Source: Immundisolibacter sp. (lineage in GTDB: Bacteria; Pseudomonadota; Gammaproteobacteria; Immundisolibacterales; Immundisolibacteraceae). From it: 16,661 nt of DNA. Position numbers and translations under genes: made by a program. Of the stretch, positions 1 through 6,152 are shown piece by piece (positions within the stretch are counted from its first letter, which is position 1; each line of letters begins with the position of its first letter). Below the pieces are notes generated by a model. That model was not told the DNA's origin. It ran no database searches and was given only the letters and a program-made list of their open reading frames with translations. Where the stretch lies: assembly GCF_041601295.1 (NCBI RefSeq), contig NZ_JBFIII010000066.1, positions 1 through 16,661 on the forward strand, given 5' to 3'.

Positions 1-594
1 CAATACCGCCACGCCCCATCGCACGCCCTCATCGTCGATATAGGTCTGCGGCAGCAGGAAGTAGTTGCCGACCAGGCCAACGCCGTCACGTACGTTACTT
101 GGGCCAAGAATCGGCAGCACCAGATAGGGGCCGGCGCCGATGCCCCAGGCTCCGAATGCCTGGCCGACGTCCTCGCGGCGGCGCTCCAGGCCCCAGCCGG
201 TGGCGACGTCGAAGATGCCGACCACGCCGACAGTACTGTTGACAACAAAGCGCCCGACATCCTCGGCGCTGTGCTGGAAGTTGCCCTGCAGCAGATCGCT
301 GACCGCGACCACCGGCATGAACAGGTTATCGAACACGTTGCTGACGCCGCGCTTGACTGGCTTGGGCGTGATGAAGTCGTAACCCTTGGCCACCGGCTTG
401 ATGACGAAGCGGTCGGCCTGTTCGTTGAACCAGAACACACCGCGATTGATCGGCTCCAGCGGGTCGTTCACCTCGGGGGTGATTTCGCGTTCCCACTCGG
501 CGAAGTCCTCGTCCTCGTCCGCCATCACCGGGCCGGCGAGCAGCCAGCCGAACAGGGCGCCGGTGCAGGCCAGAGCGGTTAGTTTCTTGTTCAT
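1..594 (-). CDS. mlaA: MlaA/VacJ family phospholipid-transport protein (3' part cut by window edge)
   Basis: Outer-membrane component of the Mla system, which removes misplaced phospholipids from the outer leaflet and passes them to periplasmic MlaC. The visible 198 residues carry the family signature NDPLEPINR (43-51), then FWFNEQADRFVIKPVAKGY, LLQGNFQHSAEDVGRFVVNS and GPYLVLPILGPSNVRD (155-170). The rest lies beyond base 1. The start at 594 follows an AGGGAGA Shine-Dalgarno seven bases upstream. The N-terminus is a typical signal peptide ending GPVMA before an acidic stretch. Unlike the E. coli protein it shows no lipobox: its only early Cys (10) sits inside the hydrophobic segment, so it may be released by signal peptidase I rather than lipid-anchored. 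It lies 135 bases downstream of dcd with its own promoter candidate. The family call is secure; the membrane-anchoring mode is inferred. Confidence 0.93.
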   Translation of the reverse strand, partial: MNKKLTALACTGALFGWLLAGPVMADEDEDFAEWEREITPEVNDPLEPINRGVFWFNEQADRFVIKPVAKGYDFITPKPVKRGVSNVFDNLFMPVVAVSDLLQGNFQHSAEDVGRFVVNSTVGVVGIFDVATGWGLERRREDVGQAFGAWGIGAGPYLVLPILGPSNVRDGVGLVGNYFLLPQTYIDDEGVRWGVAVL

Positions 595-704
595 CCGGAT
601 CTCCCTGGGAACTGGATTGGAATGCTCGTATCGTCACATGTATCGCCGCTTAGAGCGGACGACTTGAGGGTTCCTGTCTGCGCAGGTTAGCCGCAGTTCG
701 CGTG

Positions 705-733
705 ATTATGCCCCGCTGGCGGGCGGCCGTCAC
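705..733 (-). promoter_or_regulatory. Putative sigma-70 promoter for mlaA
   Basis: On the minus strand GTGACG (733-728) is followed by a 17-base spacer and CATAAT (710-705). These match the -35 and -10 consensus at 4 and 5 of 6 positions. The -35 box overlaps the stop codon of dcd. Transcription would begin near 698 and leave a leader of about 100 bases before mlaA. Prediction by eye only. Confidence 0.4.
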
Positions 734-1296
734 AGTCGCGGCACCACCACGCCAACCTGACCCTGGTATTTGCCGCCACGATCCTTGTACGACACCTCGC
801 ACGGTTCGTCGGATTCGAAGAACACCACTTGCGCGCAGCCTTCGCCAGCATAGATTTTGGCCGGCAGGGTGGTGGTGTTGGAGAACTCCAGCGTGGCATA
901 GCCCTCCCACTCCGGCTCGAACGGCGTCACGTTGACGATGATGCCGCAGCGGGCATAGGTGGACTTGCCCAGGCACACCGTCAGCACGCTGCGCGGGATG
1001 CGGAAGTACTCCACCGTGCGCGCCAGCGCAAAGGAATTTGGCGGGATCACGCATACGTCGGATTCGATGTCGACCAGGCTCGCGGCGTCGAAGTTCTTGG
1101 GGTCGACCACCGCCGAGTGCACATTGGTGAATATCTTGAATTCGCGCGCCACGCGTATGTCGTAGCCGTAACTCGACAGGCCATAGGAAATGACCCGCTG
1201 GCCGTCCACCTCGCGCACCTGAGCCGGCTCGAACGGCTCAATAATGCCTTCCTGCTCGACCATGCGGCGGATCCAGCGGTCGGACTTGATGCTCAT
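730..1296 (-). CDS. dcd: dCTP deaminase
   Basis: Deaminates dCTP to dUTP plus ammonia, feeding dUMP and then dTMP synthesis in the cytoplasm. The 188-residue product starts MSIKSDRWIRRM and closely resembles the Pseudomonas-type Dcd. Visible family segments are SYGLSSYGYDIR, the nucleotide-contacting GKSTYAR, FEPEWEGYATLEFSNTT (which carries the family's catalytic glutamate) and the C-terminal SYKDRGGKYQGQ lid. An upstream in-frame extension to 1557 exists, but it runs into apbC and has no homology, so the family-typical ATG at 1296 is chosen. It begins 22 bases after the apbC stop and is probably co-transcribed with it. From memory, apbC and dcd are also neighbours near metG in Pseudomonas. 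Confidence 0.96.
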   Translation of the reverse strand: MSIKSDRWIRRMVEQEGIIEPFEPAQVREVDGQRVISYGLSSYGYDIRVAREFKIFTNVHSAVVDPKNFDAASLVDIESDVCVIPPNSFALARTVEYFRIPRSVLTVCLGKSTYARCGIIVNVTPFEPEWEGYATLEFSNTTTLPAKIYAGEGCAQVVFFESDEPCEVSYKDRGGKYQGQVGVVVPRL

Positions 1297-1318
1297 GACG
1301 CGATTCCAGGCTGGGCGG

Positions 1319-2410
1319 TCAGTCGTTGACCACGGTGATGTTCGGGAAGTGACGGGCGTAGTTCTTGCTGCGTGTGGCCAGACGGGCCACGGCGCGTACG
1401 GCAATTTCCCGGTAGGCGCGGGCGATCGGCCCGTCGGGCTCGGCCGCCACCGTCGGCTGGCCGCCATCGGCCTGCTCGCGGATGCGGATGTCCAGCGGCA
1501 GTGAGCCCAGCAGCGGTACGCCGTGTTTTTCGGCCATGCGACCGCCCCCTCCGGCACCGAAGATGTGCTCCTCGTGCCCGCATTGGGTACAGATATGAGT
1601 GCTCATGTTCTCGACGATTCCCAGGATCGGCACCTTGACCTTCTCGAACATCTTCAGGCCCTTGACCGCGTCCATCAGGGCGATGTCCTGCGGCGTGGTC
1701 ACGATGATGGCGCCGCTGACGGGCACGCGCTGGGCAAGCGTGAGCTGGATATCGCCAGTGCCCGGCGGCAGGTCCACCACCAGGTAGTCGATGTCCTGCC
1801 AGGCGGTGTCCCGGATCAGCTGTTCCAGTGCCTGGGTAGCCATCGGCCCGCGCCAGACCATGGGCGCGTCCGGGTCGATCAGGAAACCGATTGACATGCA
1901 CTGCACGCCGTGGCCGACCAGCGGGGTGATCTTGCGCTCGTCGCCCTCGACCAGGCGCGGCTTGTCGGTGATGCCGAGCATGGTCGGCAGGCTCGGACCG
2001 TACACATCGGCGTCGAGCAGCGCCACGCGGGCGCCTTCGCGCGTCAGGGCCAGGGCCAGGTTAACGGCCGTGGTGGACTTGCCAACGCCGCCCTTGCCGG
2101 AACCGACCGCGATCACGTTCTTGACGCCCGGCACGGCCTGCGCGCCCTGCTGTACGGCGTGGGCGACGATGGCGTGCTGCAGGCTCACCTGCACCGACTG
2201 CACGCCCGGCAAGGTGGCGAGCGCGGCCTGCGCCGGGGCCAGCAGCTCGGTCGCCAGGCCAGCGCTGGGGTAGCCCAGTTGCAGTTCGACGCTCAGCTTG
2301 CCCTGGTCCAGCGTGAGCTCGCGTAATGCCTGCTTCAGGCTGGCGCCGTTCCAGGGGTCGATAACGGTTTCGAGGGCCGCCTCGGCCCCGCTGCGTAGGG
2401 TGTCAGTCAT
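1319..2410 (-). CDS. apbC: Mrp/ApbC family iron-sulfur cluster carrier ATPase
   Basis: Cytosolic P-loop ATPase that binds and transfers 4Fe-4S clusters to apo-proteins. The 363-residue product has a MIP18/DUF59-like N-terminal domain (about residues 5-85). It continues with a deviant Walker A, GKGGVGKST (105-113), the switch segment LLDADVYGPS, the Walker B-like VVDLPPGTGD, and the cluster-bridging CTQC (Cys274, Cys277). Length and domain order are those of bacterial full-length Mrp. The start MTDTL at 2410 lies in the 168-base divergent region shared with metG. dcd follows 22 bases downstream. No unusual residue is seen in the ATPase core. Confidence 0.96.
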   Translation of the reverse strand: MTDTLRSGAEAALETVIDPWNGASLKQALRELTLDQGKLSVELQLGYPSAGLATELLAPAQAALATLPGVQSVQVSLQHAIVAHAVQQGAQAVPGVKNVIAVGSGKGGVGKSTTAVNLALALTREGARVALLDADVYGPSLPTMLGITDKPRLVEGDERKITPLVGHGVQCMSIGFLIDPDAPMVWRGPMATQALEQLIRDTAWQDIDYLVVDLPPGTGDIQLTLAQRVPVSGAIIVTTPQDIALMDAVKGLKMFEKVKVPILGIVENMSTHICTQCGHEEHIFGAGGGGRMAEKHGVPLLGSLPLDIRIREQADGGQPTVAAEPDGPIARAYREIAVRAVARLATRSKNYARHFPNITVVND

Positions 2411-2453
2411 GCTGCGCCAGGGTTCAGCAGGTGTGTCGCGGCCGGCAGTAAAA

Positions 2454-2493
2454 GCACCGCCAAGCGGTGCGCCGGAGCGCCAGAAAGGGCGCT
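2454..2493. repeat. Two tandem perfect hairpins in the apbC-metG spacer
   Basis: GCACCGC-CAA-GCGGTGC (2454-2470) is a 7-bp stem with a 3-base loop. AGCGCC-AGAAAG-GGCGCT (2476-2493) is a 6-bp stem with a 6-base loop, five bases further on. Neither is followed by a T-tract on either strand, so they do not look like simple terminators. They could lie in the apbC leader or be protein-binding dyads. Confidence 0.6.
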
Positions 2494-2498
2494 GATTC

Positions 2499-2527
2499 TA
2501 GCACGGCGTCCAGGGGTCGCCGTGCTA
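2499..2527. repeat. Perfect 10-bp inverted repeat overlapping the metG promoter region
   Basis: TAGCACGGCG (2499-2508) and CGCCGTGCTA (2518-2527) are exact reverse complements separated by nine bases. The right arm overlaps a candidate extended -10 element for metG. This position suits an operator, though an RNA hairpin in a minus-strand leader is also possible. Confidence 0.65.
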
Positions 2528-2531
2528 TCCT
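2523..2531 (+). promoter_or_regulatory. Putative extended -10 element for metG
   Basis: TGCTATCCT matches the extended -10 form TGnTATnnT. No good -35 is seen 17 bases upstream, as is common for extended -10 promoters. Transcription would start near 2538. That excludes the in-frame GTG at 2522 as the translation start and favours the ATG at 2579. Confidence 0.35.
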
Positions 2532-2578
2532 GCCGGCCCGCCAAGCCTTGCCGCACCACCTTTTCTGCGTTGCCCGTC

Positions 2579-4225
2579 ATGTCGCGCCGTCTGCTTGTTA
2601 CCAGCGCCCTGCCGTACGCCAACGGCCCTATTCACATCGGCCACCTGGTGGAGTACATCCAGACCGATGTCTGGGTCCGGGCCATGCGTCTGGTCGGCCG
2701 GGATGTGATTTATCTGTGCGCCGACGACGCCCACGGCGCCCCCATCATGCTGCGCGCGCAGGCCGAGGACATCACCCCGGAAGACCTGGTGGCGCGCATC
2801 GGTACCGAGCACCGCGCCGACTTTGCCGACTTCGGTATCGCTTTCGACAACTACTACACCACCCACAGCGACGAGAACCGGCTGCTGGCGGAGGACATCT
2901 TTCACCGTCTTCATGCGGCCGGGCATATCGTGCGCTACGGTGTGACGCGTTACTTCGACCCCGCCAAGGGCATGTTCCTGGCCGATCGCTTCATTCGCGG
3001 TCAGTGCCCACGCTGCGCGGCGCAGGATCAGTACGGCGACTCGTGCGAGGCCTGCGGCGCGACCTACGCGCCGACCGACCTCATCAGCCCGCGCTCCGCC
3101 CTGTCTGGCGCCGAGCCGGTGCTCAAGGAATCCGAGCACTACTTTTTTCGGCTGAGTGACTTCGCCGACCTGCTGGCCGGCTGGACCCGTGCCGGCCACC
3201 TGCAGGAGGAGGTCGCCAACAAGATCGCCGAGTGGTTCGAGGCCGGCCTGGCCGACTGGGACATATCGCGCGACGCGCCTTACTTCGGCTTCAAGGTGCC
3301 CGGTTCGGACAGCCAGTACTTCTATGTGTGGCTGGATGCGCCAATCGGTTACCTGGCGAGTCTGTGGGACTGGTTGAAGCGCGTGCGCGGGCCGGATGTC
3401 AGCCTGGACCAGGTGCGCGAATTCTGGAACGCCAGCGACGTGCGCCACTTCATCGGCAAGGACATTCTTTATTTCCATGCCCTGTTCTGGCCGGCCATGC
3501 TGCAGGGCGCCGCTTACGACAAGCCGACCGCGGTCAATGCCCATGGCTTTTTGACTGTCGACGGACAAAAAATGTCTAAGTCGCGCGGCACCTTCATCCA
3601 GGCCCGTACCTGGCTGGATCACCTCGATCCAGAGCCGTTGCGCTACTACTTCGCTGCCAAGCTCGGCCGTGGCATCGACGACATCGACCTGAACCTCGAT
3701 GACTTCGTGGCGCGGGTCAATTCCGACCTGGTCGGCAAGCTGGTCAATATCGCCTCGCGCACCGCCGGCTTCATCGAAAAGCGTTTTGGCGGCCGCCTGG
3801 CGCCGACGTTGCCGCAGCCGGCCATGTACGCAGAGTTTGTGTCGGCGGGGAAGGACATCGCTGCGGCCTACGAAGGCCGCGAATATGCCCGGGCCATGCG
3901 CGAGGTGATGGCGCTGGCCGACCGCGCCAACGAGTACATCGCCAGCACCGCGCCCTGGACGCTGGTGAAAGACCCGGTGCGGCTGGACGAGGCGCATGGG
4001 GTGTGCAGTCAGGCGCTGAACCTGTTTCGGCTATTGATGATTTACCTGACGCCGGTGCTGCCGCGCATGGCGGTGCAAGTGGAAGCCCTGTTCGGCGCGC
4101 CGCTGGCCTGGGCAGACCGCGCCCAGCCGCTGCTGGACCACCCGATTGCGCCGTACCGGCCACTGCTGACGCGCATCGATCCGGCGGCCGTGGCGGCGCT
4201 GATCGCGGCCGGTCGCGCCGTATAG
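2579..4225 (+). CDS. metG: Methionyl-tRNA synthetase, short form without C-terminal tRNA-binding domain
   Basis: Class I aminoacyl-tRNA synthetase that charges tRNA-Met. Seen in the 548 residues: HIGH (19-22), a zinc knuckle with Cys143, Cys146, Cys156 and Cys159 in an E. coli-like context, the WLDAPIGY segment, and KMSKS (331-335), then the helical anticodon-binding domain. It ends at RIDPAAVAALIAAGRAV, where the E. coli enzyme (677 residues) runs into a linker and the EMAP/Trbp111-type tRNA-binding and dimerisation domain. That domain is absent here and not encoded in the following bases. The ATG at 2579 gives the family-standard start MSRRLLVTSALPYANG but has no clear Shine-Dalgarno. An in-frame GTG at 2522 is preceded by AGGGG but would add 19 atypical residues and falls within the probable promoter. 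The gene is divergent from apbC. Confidence 0.95.
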   Translation: MSRRLLVTSALPYANGPIHIGHLVEYIQTDVWVRAMRLVGRDVIYLCADDAHGAPIMLRAQAEDITPEDLVARIGTEHRADFADFGIAFDNYYTTHSDENRLLAEDIFHRLHAAGHIVRYGVTRYFDPAKGMFLADRFIRGQCPRCAAQDQYGDSCEACGATYAPTDLISPRSALSGAEPVLKESEHYFFRLSDFADLLAGWTRAGHLQEEVANKIAEWFEAGLADWDISRDAPYFGFKVPGSDSQYFYVWLDAPIGYLASLWDWLKRVRGPDVSLDQVREFWNASDVRHFIGKDILYFHALFWPAMLQGAAYDKPTAVNAHGFLTVDGQKMSKSRGTFIQARTWLDHLDPEPLRYYFAAKLGRGIDDIDLNLDDFVARVNSDLVGKLVNIASRTAGFIEKRFGGRLAPTLPQPAMYAEFVSAGKDIAAAYEGREYARAMREVMALADRANEYIASTAPWTLVKDPVRLDEAHGVCSQALNLFRLLMIYLTPVLPRMAVQVEALFGAPLAWADRAQPLLDHPIAPYRPLLTRIDPAAVAALIAAGRAV

Positions 4226-4286
4226 CGGCAACGCCAGCCGGATGCCCTGGGCTGAGCGGTCCCGGATGGATTTACTCAGCGCCTCG

Positions 4287-4634
4287 TCAGAGCAACTCCA
4301 GCACTTTTTGCGGGGGGCGGCCTATCACGGCGCGCTCGCCGCTGATGGCAATCGGCCGCTCAATCAGGATCGGATTCGCCGCCAGGGCATCGATCAGCGC
4401 TGCCCGTGACACCGCCGGCCGGTCCAGATCGAGCTCCTTGTAAATGGCCTCGCCGCGCCGCATCAATTGCCGCGGTTCCAGGTCAAGCTGCTTCAGCAGG
4501 CGCTCCAGTTCGGCGGTCGTCGGAGCGTCTTTCAGGTACTCCACTATCTGCGGCTCGACGCCGCGCCCGCGCAGTAGCGCCAGCGCCTCGCGCGATTTGG
4601 AGCAGCGCGGGTTGTGATAAAGCCGTATCGACAT
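4287..4634 (-). CDS. arsC: ArsC/YfgD family arsenate reductase-like protein
   Basis: Thioredoxin-fold protein of the glutaredoxin-coupled arsenate reductase family, 115 residues. The N-terminus YHNPRCSKSRE places the nucleophilic cysteine at 11. Arginines at 60, 93 (ERPI) and 106 (GRPP) match the oxyanion-binding arginines of E. coli ArsC. The HNPRCSKSR form and overall sequence are closer to the YfgD subgroup than to plasmid ArsC, so true arsenate reduction is plausible but not certain. No arsR, arsB or acr3 gene is nearby. The gene starts 12 bases after the cbpA stop, with an AGGGAG Shine-Dalgarno immediately following that stop, so it is probably translated with the chaperone genes hsp20 and cbpA. 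It converges with metG across 61 bases. Confidence 0.88.
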   Translation of the reverse strand: MSIRLYHNPRCSKSREALALLRGRGVEPQIVEYLKDAPTTAELERLLKQLDLEPRQLMRRGEAIYKELDLDRPAVSRAALIDALAANPILIERPIAISGERAVIGRPPQKVLELL

Positions 4635-4646
4635 CTGAATCTCCCT

Positions 4647-5531
4647 TCAGAACAGTGCGCGCCGGGGATCGAACGGCAGTTCGTCGGCCAGGCGCTGGTA
4701 TAGCTCGCGGGCGTCGTCGGTCTGCGCCTTGGGCGTCATCATCTTGAGCACCACATACTGGTCTCCCGGCGTCGGCACGGTCGGCAGACCGCGCCCGCGC
4801 AGGCGCAGCCTGTCGCCGCTTTGCGAGCCGGCCGGAATGGCCAGCTCTACCGCACCGCCGAGCGTCGGTACCTTGACCGTCGCGCCGAGCGCCGCTTCCC
4901 ACGGCGTGATTGGCAGGTCCAGATAGATATCCGCGCCTTCCAGACGGTACAGCCGGTGCGGCGCGAACTCGATTTCCAGCAGCAGGTCGCCGCCGCCACC
5001 GCCCTGACCGGCCAGGCGGATGCGCTGGCCGGCTCGCACGCCGGTTGGGATGCGCACCTCAAGCGTGCGCTTGCGCCCGCCGTCGGCCTGGCTCAGGTTG
5101 ATGGAACGGGTGGTGCCCTGATAGGCGTCCTCGAGCGCGATTTGCACCTTGGCGTGCATATCCTCGCTCCGGGGCTGGCGGCGGCGTGCGCCGTCCATGC
5201 CGCCGAAGCCTCGCCCGAACAGACCGTCGAAAAAATCGCTGAAGCCGGATGACCCTTGTCCGCCGCGAAACTCGAACCCGCCGCCGCCCGGTGGCGTAAA
5301 GCCCTGACCCGCCTGCCAGTTGCTGCCGAGCTGGTCATAGGCGGCACGCTTTTCAGCGTCCTTGAGGACCTCGTAGGCCTCGGCCACGTCCTTGAAACGG
5401 GCCTCGGCGTTGGCTTCCTTGCTGACGTCCGGGTGGAATTTGCGCGCCAGCTTGCGATAGGCACGCTTGATGTCGTCCCCGCTGGCCTCGCGGGGGACGC
5501 CAAGAGTCTTGTAGTAATCCTTGTATTCCAT
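4647..5531 (-). CDS. cbpA: CbpA-type DnaJ-like co-chaperone
   Basis: Hsp40 co-chaperone that stimulates the DnaK ATPase and delivers unfolded clients; the E. coli homologue also binds curved DNA. The 294-residue product begins MEYKDYYKTLGV and has a J domain (about 4-70) with HPD at 33-35. A Gly/Phe-rich linker follows (about 75-120, including PPGGGGFEFRGGQG), then two C-terminal beta-sandwich substrate domains with the TGVRAGQRIRLAGQG and AGSQSGDRLRLRGRG repeats. The zinc-finger region of DnaJ itself is absent, as expected for CbpA. It lies 91 bases downstream of hsp20 and 12 bases upstream of the arsC-like gene. No cbpM, the usual E. coli partner, is present. The Shine-Dalgarno is weak, and the intergenic bases form alternative hairpins that may control its expression. 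Confidence 0.94.
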   Translation of the reverse strand: MEYKDYYKTLGVPREASGDDIKRAYRKLARKFHPDVSKEANAEARFKDVAEAYEVLKDAEKRAAYDQLGSNWQAGQGFTPPGGGGFEFRGGQGSSGFSDFFDGLFGRGFGGMDGARRRQPRSEDMHAKVQIALEDAYQGTTRSINLSQADGGRKRTLEVRIPTGVRAGQRIRLAGQGGGGGDLLLEIEFAPHRLYRLEGADIYLDLPITPWEAALGATVKVPTLGGAVELAIPAGSQSGDRLRLRGRGLPTVPTPGDQYVVLKMMTPKAQTDDARELYQRLADELPFDPRRALF

Positions 5532-5555
5532 TGCGGCTCAGCACCCGGGAAAGCA

Positions 5556-5596
5556 GCCGCCCGCCAGCGGGCCTATACAACGCCGAGGCGGGCGGC
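5556..5596 (-). promoter_or_regulatory. Mutually exclusive hairpins between hsp20 and cbpA
   Basis: GCCGCCCGCC (5556-5565) and GGCGGGCGGC (5587-5596) form a perfect 10-bp inverted repeat. Inside it GCCCGC-CA-GCGGGC (5559-5572) forms a competing 6-bp hairpin that uses the same bases. On the minus-strand transcript the structure falls between the hsp20 stop and the cbpA start, followed only by a short TGCTTT. It could be a 3' stabiliser of hsp20 mRNA, a weak attenuator, or a barrier to cbpA translation. The pairing is seen; the function is inferred. Confidence 0.5.
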
Positions 5597-5622
5597 CCAG
5601 TGTAGTCGGTGCGTGCTGTGGA

Positions 5623-6066
5623 TCAGCTGTTCACCTGAATGCGGCGCGCCATCACCTTGGCCAGCTTGGGGATAGACACCTGCAGCACGCCGTCTTCGAC
5701 ACGCGCCGCGACTTGCTCGACATCCACCGATTCGGGCACGCTGAAGCGGCGCACGAAGCGACCGCGCGCGCGTTCTGCGCGCCGATAGCCGCTGACCTCG
5801 TCAGCCGGAATCGCCGGCCGCTCACCGCTGATGGTCAGCACACCCTGCTCAAGGTTGATGTCGACCGCGTCGGGTTTTACCCCAGGCAGGTCCACGAGCA
5901 ACACATAGCGTTCGGCGTCCTCGCGCACGTCCACCGCCGGCTGCCAGTCGCCGCTGGCCAGACTGGCGGCACCATCCTCGCGCAGGGGACTGGCGCTGAA
6001 CAAACGATCCATCTCGCGCTGCAACTCGCTCAGCAATCCGTAAGGCTGTTGTCTGACAATACTCAT
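5623..6066 (-). CDS. Small heat-shock protein (Hsp20/alpha-crystallin)
   Basis: ATP-independent holdase that keeps unfolding proteins soluble for later refolding by DnaK and ClpB. The 147-residue product has an N-terminal arm SELQREMDRLF, an alpha-crystallin domain (about 41-138) starting WQPAVDVRED and ending with the conserved GVLQVSIPK (126-134), and a C-terminal I-x-V motif (IQV, 143-145) of the type that docks oligomers. The ATG at 6066 is preceded seven bases upstream by a full AGGAGG Shine-Dalgarno, so the longer in-frame reading to 6117 is rejected. It is first in the hsp20-cbpA-arsC cluster, behind a sigma-32 promoter candidate at 6120-6146. Confidence 0.95.
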   Translation of the reverse strand: MSIVRQQPYGLLSELQREMDRLFSASPLREDGAASLASGDWQPAVDVREDAERYVLLVDLPGVKPDAVDINLEQGVLTISGERPAIPADEVSGYRRAERARGRFVRRFSVPESVDVEQVAARVEDGVLQVSIPKLAKVMARRIQVNS

Positions 6067-6105
6067 GGCAAACCTCCTGCCAGTTGCTGGGGGCCACAGT
6101 GGCCC
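6066..6105 (-). promoter_or_regulatory. Structured 5' leader of hsp20 with Shine-Dalgarno in a hairpin loop
   Basis: On the minus strand TGGCA (6082-6078) pairs with TGCCA (6070-6066), leaving GGAGGTT, the core of the ribosome-binding site, in the loop. The last A of the stem is the A of the start codon. Just upstream, GGGCCAC-T-GTGGCCC (6105-6091) is a 15-base near-palindrome. Start-codon bases GCCAT (6069-6065) could instead pair with ATGGC (6110-6106), an alternative long-range fold. A thermosensing role is possible because the gene is a heat-shock gene, but this is inference. Confidence 0.4.
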
Positions 6106-6119
6106 GCCATGACGCAAAA

Positions 6120-6146
6120 GGTGAGGGCTGCGCAGCGCTTTTCAAG
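6120..6146 (-). promoter_or_regulatory. Putative sigma-32 heat-shock promoter of hsp20
   Basis: On the minus strand CTTGAAA (6146-6140) matches the RpoH -35 consensus exactly. After 12 bases CCCTCACC (6127-6120) resembles the -10 consensus CCCCATnT. The site falls between the stop of the upstream DUF1207 gene and hsp20. It would give a leader of about 45 bases and would place hsp20, cbpA and the arsC-like gene under heat-shock control. Confidence 0.6.
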
Positions 6147-6152
6147 CCGCCG

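Noticed and set aside
2525..3997. A 490-codon open frame on the minus strand
   Set aside because: Fully antisense to metG, which is certain; no recognisable domains.
4251..4280. GCTGAG/CTCAGC inverted repeat between metG and the arsC-like gene
   Set aside because: Only 6 bp with an 18-base loop and no T-run, so too weak to call a terminator.
4287..4634. An arsenic-resistance operon
   Set aside because: Only the ArsC-like gene is present; no regulator or efflux gene is near, and the context is chaperone genes.
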